Shown piece by piece: positions 15,920 to 22,724 of a stretch of 29,679 bases of DNA (the first letter of the stretch is position 1; each line of letters begins with the position of its first letter). The notes under the pieces were generated by a model. That model searched no databases. It was not told the origin of the DNA and saw nothing but the letters and a program-made list of their open reading frames with translations. A program made the position numbers and the translations under genes. Source of the DNA: a virus; the IMG/VR virus record IMGVR_UViG_3300010392_000080, positions 1 to 29,679 of that record. One strand, given 5' to 3'.

Positions 15920-17043
15920 CGAACCAGTATTTTACCCTTGCTGCAGCCCAAGAAGAACACACGCTTGCGCGGGCTAACTCCATCAACCAGACCCTGCTGG
16001 CGGTACAGGCTGGGTTTGACAAGCTGCCAGCACCGGATCTGCTGCAGGGCGATACCGTCACCCTGGGCACAGCCACGATGGGCGCGGCCAATGAATATCT
16101 GCTGACCCTACCAATCACGCCGGAAGCCTATGAGGCAGGCATGGGGGCAATGTTTGTGGTGCCGGTTGGTGGCGGCAACACCGGGCCGGCCACCCTTGAT
16201 GTGATGGGTCCCAACGAGGTCTACCTTGGGAAAATCGCGATCAAGCGGGATGACGGATCTGATCTTGTGCCAGGCGATATGCCGGAAGGCAGTATCGCCA
16301 ATATGCGGCACAATGGCACCTACTGGCAGATTTTCAGCGCGCACGGCGACCTTGCCGCAACCCTGCTTGCTGCGCAAGGCGCCAGCCTTAGCGAGAGCAA
16401 TGCCGGAGACAGTGCGACAGCAGCAGGTGCAAGCGCCACAACAGCGACAGGGGCCGCGACAGCTGCGCAAGGATACCGGGACGAGGCTGCCGCTTCCAAA
16501 ATGCAGGCAGAAACGGCTGCAACCAATTCTACAAACAGCGCGGGCGCATCTGCAGCCAGCGCGACAACGGCAAGTGATGCGGCAACAGCCGCACTCGGAT
16601 ACCGGGACGAGGCGGAAAACTTCAAGAATATCGCGCAAGCGGCCTCGAACCATGAAGGAAATGCGGCGATTTATGCTGCCGCCGCATCTGACAGCGCAAC
16701 CGCCGCCGCCACCAGTGAGCTGGCTGCCGCGGCAAGCGCTACCTCTTTGGCAAACAGCCTTATCGCAAGGCCGATTGTCACGGCGAACTATAACGCCAGC
16801 CGCGGGGATGAGATTACAGTCAATGCGCCATCCGTGACCATCACGGCGCCGGCGACCCCCGCCGCAGAAGACTATTTCTCAGTCTTTGATGGAACCCTTA
16901 ACGCCTTTCAGGCGCCGTTTACCATTGACTTTGGTGCTGCAGGATACGACGGCCAAGGCCAGTTCCTCGAATTCAATGGCAGCGGCATAACGATGGGCTT
17001 CAAGCTTGATGGCGCCGCCTGGCGCCTTGTGAAATTGGGGTAA
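15916..17043 (+). CDS. Tail fibre protein
   Basis: 375 aa. The N-terminus (AAAQEEHTLARANSINQTLL) resembles virion-anchoring ends of podoviral fibres. Residues 40-150 are beta-rich. About residues 155-290 are a long Ala/Ser/Thr-rich helical rod with a repeated unit containing GYRDEA, about 42 residues apart. The two copies share a 17 base exact match (16471-16487 and 16597-16613). The last 80 residues form a beta domain (DEITVNAPSVTITAPATPA, GFKLDGAAWRLVKLG) that could be the tip. It overlaps the tail hub gene by four bases and is the last structural gene before the lysis cassette. A trimeric fibre is inferred from the rod-like repeat region. Confidence 0.78.
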   Translation: MTNQYFTLAAAQEEHTLARANSINQTLLAVQAGFDKLPAPDLLQGDTVTLGTATMGAANEYLLTLPITPEAYEAGMGAMFVVPVGGGNTGPATLDVMGPNEVYLGKIAIKRDDGSDLVPGDMPEGSIANMRHNGTYWQIFSAHGDLAATLLAAQGASLSESNAGDSATAAGASATTATGAATAAQGYRDEAAASKMQAETAATNSTNSAGASAASATTASDAATAALGYRDEAENFKNIAQAASNHEGNAAIYAAAASDSATAAATSELAAAASATSLANSLIARPIVTANYNASRGDEITVNAPSVTITAPATPAAEDYFSVFDGTLNAFQAPFTIDFGAAGYDGQGQFLEFNGSGITMGFKLDGAAWRLVKLG

Positions 17044-17045
17044 AC

Positions 17046-17354
17046 ATGAGCAACCAAAACGAGAGCGCCCTGATCGCTCAGCTGCAGCAGCAGGGTTATG
17101 CGGTCATTCCCGTTGAAAATCTCCATGCTTTGGGGAAGCAATGGGCGCAAGAGGGCGCGGAGGCTGCGCTAACCAGCGTAGGCCTTGGTGGGCCGAATGC
17201 TCAGAAAGATGTGCATGATCTGCTGTCTCTTCTGAGCGATGTACGCCTTATTCGGGCGGGCATGTTGAAGGCGCTTGGGCGCGTTCTGATTATAGGCATG
17301 CTTGCTTTGGCAGCGGCCTTCACCTTCAAGGACGGCATGCCGTTCAAGTTCTAA
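17046..17354 (+). CDS. Small membrane protein, DUF6127-like; candidate holin or antiholin
   Basis: 102 aa. The middle (WAQEGAEAALTSVGLGGPNA, then KDVHDLLSLLSDVRLIRAGM) matches the DUF6127 pattern found in alphaproteobacteria and their phages. A single C-terminal hydrophobic segment follows (about residues 78-95, ALGRVLIIGMLALAAAFTF). The N-terminal part is soluble and helical. It is the first gene of the lysis cassette, three bases after the tail fibre stop, and directly precedes a two-helix holin candidate. It might regulate the holin (as an antiholin) or be a holin itself. Membrane location is well supported; the lysis role is inferred from position. Confidence 0.68.
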   Translation: MSNQNESALIAQLQQQGYAVIPVENLHALGKQWAQEGAEAALTSVGLGGPNAQKDVHDLLSLLSDVRLIRAGMLKALGRVLIIGMLALAAAFTFKDGMPFKF

Positions 17355-17358
17355 ACAG

Positions 17359-17595
17359 ATGTTTGGAATAGCTTTCAGAAGGGCGCTGATGGCGGTAGTT
17401 GTCGGCGCCTTTCTTCACCTGTTGTATCGAGCCAGCGGTTCAGCCGCTAATGCTGACGTTGAGCTGGCCGATACACTTCCTTGGGTAATCGTTGTTGTGC
17501 TGATGCTTCCGACAGAACGGCTGACCACTGCCGGGCTGCAGATGTTGATCGGCCTTTGGAAAGGCGGAAATGAAACCAATAACAACAGCAAATGA
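17359..17595 (+). CDS. Putative holin, two membrane segments
   Basis: 78 aa from ATG 17359; the longer in-frame extension to 17302 would overlap the preceding gene and looks artificial. Two hydrophobic stretches (ALMAVVVGAFLHLLY, about residues 9-23, and LPWVIVVVLMLP, about 39-50) flank a short polar loop, followed by an amphipathic helix and a Lys/Asn-rich tail. This is the usual layout of small holins, which form the lesion that lets endolysin reach the cell wall. It overlaps the endolysin gene by 26 bases, as holin genes often do. No specific holin family could be named. Confidence 0.75.
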   Translation: MFGIAFRRALMAVVVGAFLHLLYRASGSAANADVELADTLPWVIVVVLMLPTERLTTAGLQMLIGLWKGGNETNNNSK

Positions 17596-18055
17596 CTTCC
17601 TGCATGAAGTGATCAACCCGGTCCTGCAGGATATGGATATGTGGTCGCGCTCTGCAGCGCGCCTGCTTCTGATGACAGCCTGCCACGAAAGCGGAGGCTT
17701 TATCACACGCGAACAGATCGGCGGGCCAGCTCTTTCCTTCTATCAGATCGAGCCGAAGACCCTCACGGATCTCTATGCGAACCACCTTCGCTTCCACGAA
17801 AAGAAACTGCAGATCCTTGAGAAGTTCGAGCCAGAAGGCATTGACGACCCGGTTGAGGCGCTGCGCTGCTGTGATCGCTATGCAACCGCCGTCGCGCGCC
17901 TGCAGTATTCGAGGTTCGGTGAACCACTGCCGGACGCTGACGACCTGCAGAACCTTGGCCGATACTGCAAGACCTACTGGAACACCGGCCTTGGTGCCGC
18001 GACCGCGGAAAAGTATGTGGCCGACTATCTCTACTGGACGGGGGAAAGCGCATGA
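17570..18055 (+). CDS. Endolysin, lysozyme/transglycosylase-like
   Basis: 161 aa without signal peptide or membrane segment, so export would rely on the holin. The motif ACHESGGF (about residues 37-44) has Glu40 where lysozyme/transglycosylase enzymes place the catalytic acid. GGPALSFYQIEP (51-62) corresponds to their G-x-x-Q-I substrate-groove strand. This layout matches a phage family, generally left unnamed, that replaces standard endolysins. The C-terminus (YWNTGLGAATAEKYVADYLY) is also typical. It lies between holin and spanin genes and overlaps both (26 and 4 bases). Predicted reaction: cleavage of the peptidoglycan glycan strand. Confidence 0.78.
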   Translation: MKPITTANDFLHEVINPVLQDMDMWSRSAARLLLMTACHESGGFITREQIGGPALSFYQIEPKTLTDLYANHLRFHEKKLQILEKFEPEGIDDPVEALRCCDRYATAVARLQYSRFGEPLPDADDLQNLGRYCKTYWNTGLGAATAEKYVADYLYWTGESA

Positions 18056-18525
18056 ATCCGTTCGGAATAGCAGCAGGGGTGGCGGCAGTCTTGGCCTTCA
18101 TCTTCTATGGCCTGTGGCAGAGCGAAATGGGGGAACACCAAGGAACCCGCGACTTGTTGCAGGCAGCAAACCTGACGGCCAAAACGGCCACAGACACCGC
18201 AAATGCCAATGCCAAGCAGGTAACGGAGCTGCGGATAGAGCTTGCAACGCGAAAGCTGACAGACAAGCACCGCGAAGAAGAGCGCGCCCGGCTGATGGCT
18301 GAGCGAGATAGGGAAAACTTTGAACTGAGGCAACGATTGGGAGCTTTCAATGATGCACTTTTTGAACGGCCTAAAGTGGCTGAGCGTGCTTTCCGTATTG
18401 ATCTTAACGGCAGCCTGCGGGAACTCTCGAACCTTACCTGCCGTGCCGATTGTGCAGTCGAAGGTGGAAAGAGTGAGCCTGGACGAGCCAAGGCGCCCAG
18501 ACCAGATCCAGCTGCGCCAGATTAA
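18052..18525 (+). CDS. Rz: Inner-membrane spanin subunit (Rz-like)
   Basis: 157 aa. An N-terminal membrane anchor (about residues 5-20, GIAAGVAAVLAFIFYG) is followed by a long charged coiled coil (about 25-105) rich in Glu, Lys, Arg and Gln, including KHREEERARLMAERDRENFE. This is the standard layout of i-spanins, which span the periplasm and fuse inner and outer membranes with the o-spanin in the last step of Gram-negative lysis. The C-terminal third is read in a second frame as part of the o-spanin gene. It overlaps the endolysin stop by four bases. Confidence 0.88.
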   Translation: MNPFGIAAGVAAVLAFIFYGLWQSEMGEHQGTRDLLQAANLTAKTATDTANANAKQVTELRIELATRKLTDKHREEERARLMAERDRENFELRQRLGAFNDALFERPKVAERAFRIDLNGSLRELSNLTCRADCAVEGGKSEPGRAKAPRPDPAAPD

Positions 18526-18751
18526 CGAAATGCCGCTGGCGCTCAACACCGAGCGCTTGGCGGAACTGCTGGCCGAGATCAAGGCGGGATCCCGCGCGCC
18601 ACTGCAGCATGTTTGCTTGCCCACATCCGAATGGGCCGAGGTAAAGCGGGGCTACAATGACATTGCCTACTACATCAAGCAGGCAGAGGCGTATTTTGCC
18701 GACATTGAGCGCCAACTGGAACAACAGCGCAGCCCACAAAAGCCGCCATAG
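18350..18751 (+). CDS. Rz1: Outer-membrane spanin lipoprotein (Rz1-like)
   Basis: 133 aa from ATG 18350, preceded by GGGAG at 18339-18343 (ATG 18353 is equally placed). It starts inside Rz in another frame and extends past it by 226 bases, the overlapping type of spanin pair. Residues 1-23 form a lipoprotein signal (FLNGLKWLSVLSVLILTAAC) with Cys23 as the lipidation site. Thr at -3 makes the lipobox slightly atypical. The mature part has a Pro-containing stretch and a helix (KQAEAYFADIERQLEQQ). It is longer than lambda Rz1 (60 aa) but normal for many podoviral o-spanins. Confidence 0.85.
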   Translation: MMHFLNGLKWLSVLSVLILTAACGNSRTLPAVPIVQSKVERVSLDEPRRPDQIQLRQINEMPLALNTERLAELLAEIKAGSRAPLQHVCLPTSEWAEVKRGYNDIAYYIKQAEAYFADIERQLEQQRSPQKPP

Positions 18752-18780
18752 GCTTGGCCCGCGCGAACGTAAGGCGAACG

Positions 18781-18812
18781 AAGGGGGGCTACTATATCGC
18801 CCCTCTTATTCT
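18781..18812 (+). terminator. Probable weak intrinsic terminator after the lysis genes
   Basis: AAGGGGGGC at 18781-18789 pairs with GCCCCTCTT at 18799-18807 (nine pairs including one G-T), loop TACTATATC, followed by the T-rich stretch ATTCTTAT. The T tract is interrupted, so termination is probably partial. It lies in the 135 base gap between Rz1 and the internal virion genes. A TATAAT at 18813-18818 follows immediately, but no -35 box is found at a suitable distance. Confidence 0.65.
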
Positions 18813-18886
18813 TATAATGAAGCCGTCAAATCAGGCATGAGCCGCCATTGGCCGCTTTTATTTCCCCAAACATATGAGTGGACTGC

Positions 18887-19978
18887 ATGGCAAGCCCGAC
18901 GAAACAACAGCCAAAAGTTTTGATCCCCCCCACCAAGCGCCAGACCATGGTTGGCGGCTTGGGCGGTAAGCCTGGTGGCGCTACAGCGCCAGACAGATCT
19001 TCGCCGCCGAACTGGATGAGCGCAACCGGAGCGCCGCAGGGTGGCCAAGGCCAGAACCTATCGCCAACCCCGAAGATCCCGAAAGCCCCAAAGATGGGCA
19101 GTACGGTCCCGACAGACACGGGAAAGACAAAGTTCCGCAATGCGAATGTGGACTTTCAGGTGGACCGCATCACCCAGAAAGATAGCCCGCTTATGAAGCG
19201 TGCCCGGGCAAACGGTGAAGCTTTCGCGAACGCGCGCGGGCTGCTTAATTCCACACTGGCGGGTCAGGCGGGCGAGGACGCTGTTTACAAGCACGTCATG
19301 GAAATGGCGAAACAAAACGCTGGGCAGATCCACGACCGGAACATTTCGCTGCAGAATTTTGAACAAGACAGCCGCCTTTCTGATCAGCGCTTTGTTCAGG
19401 ACAGCAGGCTTTCCGACCGCAATTTCGCGCAGAATAGCTCGCTCTCGCGGCAGGGCTTCGAGCAACAGGCTGAGCTGAACCAGCAAACATTCGGGCATCA
19501 GCAGACCCTGCAGCAGCAGGAACTGGCGAACCGGACAGAGATCGCGCAGCTTGATAACGAGACGCGCCGGGAAATCGCCGTGGTTGACGCCAACACGCGG
19601 TTGGAAATCAATGAGGCGACCCTGAACGCCCAGGAGCGGGCGGAAACATCCCGCTTGCTGCAGGAAGCAGACAGAACCTACCAACAGGCGGTTGCCAACA
19701 TCACGGCCAATCCAGACCTTCCGGCCAGTGTTCGCACCCAGCAGCTGAACAACGCCCGGCAGGTGTGGTCAACGTCACGGCAGATGGTTGCCAAGATGTA
19801 TGGCGTCACCCTCAAGTGGCCGAACAGTAACGCCTCAAGCACGGGCACAAGCGCAGGCACAAACACTGCAGCAACGGGAACCACCACAACACCTAACGCA
19901 CAGACCATTGCCTCCACCTATGCACGCACGGGGCTTGGCGGCGGCGGTGCTGCAGGTATTCGGGCAAGGAATAATTGA
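18887..19978 (+). CDS. Putative internal virion protein with 11-residue repeats
   Basis: 363 aa from ATG 18887 (GTG 18878 is possible). Residues 1-75 are Pro/Gly/Thr-rich and disordered. DSPLMKRARANGEAFANARG, then LLNSTLAGQAGEDAV resembles a recurrent phage virion motif. Residues 157-266 consist of about ten 11-residue blocks (NFEQDSRLSDQ, RFVQDSRLSDR, NFAQNSSLSRQ and others) with no gap, as in long right-handed coiled coils. A short helical region (NITANPDLPASVRTQQLNNA) precedes a Ser/Thr/Ala-rich tail. It opens a run of virion genes after the lysis cassette; in podoviruses this place holds ejected or internal core proteins. Function is inferred from context and fold. Confidence 0.72.
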   Translation: MASPTKQQPKVLIPPTKRQTMVGGLGGKPGGATAPDRSSPPNWMSATGAPQGGQGQNLSPTPKIPKAPKMGSTVPTDTGKTKFRNANVDFQVDRITQKDSPLMKRARANGEAFANARGLLNSTLAGQAGEDAVYKHVMEMAKQNAGQIHDRNISLQNFEQDSRLSDQRFVQDSRLSDRNFAQNSSLSRQGFEQQAELNQQTFGHQQTLQQQELANRTEIAQLDNETRREIAVVDANTRLEINEATLNAQERAETSRLLQEADRTYQQAVANITANPDLPASVRTQQLNNARQVWSTSRQMVAKMYGVTLKWPNSNASSTGTSAGTNTAATGTTTTPNAQTIASTYARTGLGGGGAAGIRARNN

Positions 19979-20460
19979 TGGCAGTCCGGAAGGCCTCATT
20001 TTCTGATATTCCCCGCCTCTGGGAGCTTGCGCAGGAAATGCACGCTGCGAGCGTGTATGCCGAGCGTGTTACGCCAGAAAAGAAGGCGTTTCGGGATCTA
20101 TGCTTTCAGACCATCACCAACCATGGGCACGCCACCTGCATCTTTGTTTATGAGGATGCGGGCGAGGTTGTTGGCTTCATCATGGGAACGATCGACCGGG
20201 TTTACCATATCGCCAAGGAATTTCTGGCGACGGACATTTTCTTCTACGTGGCCGAAGGTTCGACAGCCAAGGCTGCGCCAAAGCTGCTGGACGCCTTTGT
20301 TGAGTGGGGTGAGGGCCGCAAGAACGTGGTTGAGATCTATGTGGGTATTTCCGGCGCGATCGGGAATCCGGAAAGAACAGCAAAAATGTATGAGCGCAGG
20401 GGCTTCCGCCGCGACGGCCTCATGCTCGTAAGGGAGATTGGCCTTGGGCAAGATCATTAA
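19978..20460 (+). CDS. GNAT-fold N-acetyltransferase-like protein
   Basis: 160 aa. The start ATG 19978 overlaps the previous stop (TGATG). The order is typical of GCN5-related acetyltransferases: an N-terminal AVRKASFSDIPRLWELAQEM, central strands CIFVYEDAGEVVGFIMGTID, an acetyl-CoA-loop region near FFYVAEGSTAKAAPKLLDAF, then a VEIYVGISGAIGNPERTAKM stretch and YERRGFRRDGLMLVREI at the end. The pyrophosphate-binding loop is degenerate relative to the usual Q/R-x-x-G-x-G/A, so catalysis is uncertain. Related phage genes occur among virion genes of several podoviruses, where the protein may be virion-bound or modify a host or phage protein. Neighbours on both sides are virion proteins, and the next gene starts inside its end. 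Confidence 0.8.
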   Translation: MAVRKASFSDIPRLWELAQEMHAASVYAERVTPEKKAFRDLCFQTITNHGHATCIFVYEDAGEVVGFIMGTIDRVYHIAKEFLATDIFFYVAEGSTAKAAPKLLDAFVEWGEGRKNVVEIYVGISGAIGNPERTAKMYERRGFRRDGLMLVREIGLGQDH

Positions 20461-21283
20461 AGGTATCGGCAAAGTCTTTAAGAAGGTCGTGAAGGTCGTC
20501 AAGAAGGTTGCGCCCATTATCCTTGCTGCTGCAGCGGTATATTTTACCGCAGGCGCGGCACTAGGTATTGCTGGGGCAGCAGGTGGATGGGGGGCGGCAG
20601 CAGGAGGCATTGCCAGCTCTCTAGGGGCGACAGGGACGCTAGGGTCCATTGTGACAGGCGCCATCACCTACGCAGGTTATGGCGCGGCGATCGGTGGTGC
20701 GACAGCAGCTGTCACGGGGGGCAGCATCACAAAAGGCATGGGCCTTGGCGCATTGACGGGCGCGGTTTCAGGTGGGCTGCTTGGCGGGCTCTCTGCCCCA
20801 GCCAGTGCAACGGCTTCCGCAGCGACACCACCCGCGACCGGCCTTTCTTCTGCATCTTCTGGCATGACGGGCGCGGTAAATGCGCAATTGGCAGCCACAG
20901 GCACCGCAGGGGCCGCTGGCACTACTGCCGCCGCCACTACCGCAGCGGCGGTTGCGCCTGAGGTTCTGGCTGCACAAACCGCAGGCAAATATATGCTGGC
21001 AGGCCAAGTCATTTCAGGCTTGGGCAGCGGGCTTGCGGCTTCCGGCGAAGCAAAAGAGAGGCGCCGGCTCATTGAGGACCGGGCAGCCAACTATCAGACC
21101 GGTGATGCTGGTATGGTGAAGTTTGGCACCGAGGAAGACCCGAATAACCCGCTGCCGCAGATCTCTGGCGGTGCAGCGCCTTCCAATCAATCTGGCCGCT
21201 GGGTGGTCGATACCCAGACCGGCAGGCCAAAATATATCGCGCCTGGCACGCCAGAACACCGCGCTATGACGCAAGGGGGCTAA
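20444..21283 (+). CDS. Putative membrane-active internal virion protein, TTG start
   Basis: 279 aa. GGGAG at 20432-20436 fixes TTG 20444 as the start, inside the end of the GNAT gene; TTG 20438 is too close to that site. The product begins with a strongly basic amphipathic helix (GKIIKGIGKVFKKVVKVVKK, residues 2-21) and continues into a long Ala/Gly-rich hydrophobic region to about residue 180, with glycine-zipper spacing. A charged, polar C-terminus follows. Such proteins are common among podoviral core genes and are thought to insert into the host envelope during DNA ejection. That function is inference here. No enzymatic motif is present. Confidence 0.7.
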   Translation: MGKIIKGIGKVFKKVVKVVKKVAPIILAAAAVYFTAGAALGIAGAAGGWGAAAGGIASSLGATGTLGSIVTGAITYAGYGAAIGGATAAVTGGSITKGMGLGALTGAVSGGLLGGLSAPASATASAATPPATGLSSASSGMTGAVNAQLAATGTAGAAGTTAAATTAAAVAPEVLAAQTAGKYMLAGQVISGLGSGLAASGEAKERRRLIEDRAANYQTGDAGMVKFGTEEDPNNPLPQISGGAAPSNQSGRWVVDTQTGRPKYIAPGTPEHRAMTQGG

Positions 21284-21285
21284 GT

Positions 21286-21840
21286 ATGGAGCAACAACCG
21301 AACGTATCGCCGGAGGAACAGGCCGCATACGACAGCTTCATGGATGTGGCGCTGCAGGTTATCTACGGCGACGCATTCAACGAGATCTTTGAGCGCTTGC
21401 GGGCAGACGCTGACCCGATCGAGGCGCTGGCGCAAACAGCCGTGGAAATCGTGCGCCGCGTCGTTGCTTCCGCATCTGAAAACGGCCAGCAGATGAATGG
21501 TGACGTGGTGTTCCACGCCGGTATCGCCATTGTCGAAGAACTGGCAGACCACATGGGGGATCTTGGCATTCATGACTTCACGGAAGACGAGCTTGAAAAA
21601 GTCACCTACCGGGCACTGGATCTCTACCGAGACGTGGAGATCGAAAATGGTGAGCTTGACCAAGAGGGCGCCCAAGCGGATTGGGCAAACCTGCAGGAAG
21701 CCAACCGGTCCGGCGAGCTGGACGCACTGATGCAGGACATGACGGCAATGTCTGGGGGCAAGGCGCCAGCTGCCATGCAGCAACAGCCGCAACCGTCCCA
21801 GCAGCCAAACGACGGTACAGCAGGGGGGCTGGTGCGATGA
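21286..21840 (+). CDS. Conserved phage virion-associated protein, 184 aa
   Basis: The sequence has a pattern that recurs in podoviruses just before large virion genes: VSPEEQAAYDSFMDVALQVI, then GDVVFHAGIAIVEELADHMG and LGIHDFTEDELEKVTYRALD. The fold appears all-helical and the last 40 residues are Gln/Pro/Gly-rich. It is flanked by internal virion candidates, two bases after the previous stop and overlapping the next start (ATGA). A structural or ejected role is likely, but no activity is known. The start ATG 21286 has a GGGGG-rich region just upstream. Confidence 0.72.
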   Translation: MEQQPNVSPEEQAAYDSFMDVALQVIYGDAFNEIFERLRADADPIEALAQTAVEIVRRVVASASENGQQMNGDVVFHAGIAIVEELADHMGDLGIHDFTEDELEKVTYRALDLYRDVEIENGELDQEGAQADWANLQEANRSGELDALMQDMTAMSGGKAPAAMQQQPQPSQQPNDGTAGGLVR

Positions 21841-22712
21841 GTACAAGCTTGATCTTGGGGGGGCTTGCAAAAGGCCTTGGTAATGGTGTTTCTCAGCTAG
21901 GCCTGATGCTGCGGGACGGCAAGCTACAGGCGCTTGCGCGTGAAACGCGAACCGCAGAGCGTGAAGAGGATCGCGCCTTCCGAACCGATGAAGCAAACAA
22001 GGACAGGGCCCTCCGCTTGGGCATGGCACAGGATGACAGAAACTTCCGGGCCGCGCAGTCTGGCCTTGATCGGCGTTTCCGCGCGGATCTGCAGGATGAC
22101 GCCCAGGCGCATGCAGACCAAACCCTGACGACGAAACTGGACGCCGACCAGCCACTTACCGATGCGAGGACGCGCTTGACCAATGCTGAGGCAGATAATG
22201 CTGAGCGAGGTCTTGGCCGCAGCGGCAACAGCGCTTCGGTTGCCAACCGCGAGAACCTGCGGGCTGTGTTCATGGATTCCAGTGATGGGCGGCAGCAGGA
22301 GGGCGAGAGCGATGAAGACTACCGGCGCCGCGTGAATGACTGGATCCTCAAGATCGAAACACAGCGCGACAGCAAGTCTGATCAGGATCTGTGGCTGGAA
22401 GCTGTGAAGATGGCCCAGAATGACGCGACGGTATCTGTTCAAGGGGATGCTGCCGTTGAAGCGAAAGCGCAGCAGCTGTTCAAGGTTATGAAGGGCAGCC
22501 CCCAAAGCCAAACACGGCAGCCAGCCCCAGAGCGCAGCAACGGTGATGATGCGGCTGGCGCCGGGGCTGACCAGTCGTCCGGCAAGCCATCAGGCGCGGG
22601 AACGCAGGAAGATCCTTTCATGGCAACCAGCCAAAGCCAGATTGACTGGTTCAAGCAAAATGCGCCTGCGGGCGCGGTTATCAGCGTAAACGGCACACTG
22701 TACCGCAAATAA
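21837..22712 (+). CDS. Putative internal virion protein with DR-rich 11-residue repeats
   Basis: 291 aa from ATG 21837, overlapping the previous stop. A short hydrophobic N-terminus (about residues 4-24) leads into 11-residue blocks at 45-88: DRAFRTDEANK, DRALRLGMAQD, DRNFRAAQSGL and DRRFRADLQDD, with a weaker block just before. The periodicity equals that of the protein at 18887-19978, although the sequences differ. Residues 130-215 are charged and helical (EGESDEDYRRRVNDWILKIE). A disordered Ser/Gly/Pro-rich stretch follows, and the C-terminus ends in SQIDWFKQNAPAGAVISVNG, a small motif often seen at the end of phage internal proteins. It lies 12 bases before the giant polyprotein gene. Confidence 0.72.
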   Translation: MSTSLILGGLAKGLGNGVSQLGLMLRDGKLQALARETRTAEREEDRAFRTDEANKDRALRLGMAQDDRNFRAAQSGLDRRFRADLQDDAQAHADQTLTTKLDADQPLTDARTRLTNAEADNAERGLGRSGNSASVANRENLRAVFMDSSDGRQQEGESDEDYRRRVNDWILKIETQRDSKSDQDLWLEAVKMAQNDATVSVQGDAAVEAKAQQLFKVMKGSPQSQTRQPAPERSNGDDAAGAGADQSSGKPSGAGTQEDPFMATSQSQIDWFKQNAPAGAVISVNGTLYRK

Positions 22713-22724
22713 CAAGGGGCCTGC

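Noticed and set aside
16226-16837. 203-codon frame within the tail fibre gene
   Set aside because: Arises from the Ala-rich repeat codons read in another frame; Gln/Arg/Pro-rich and without motif.
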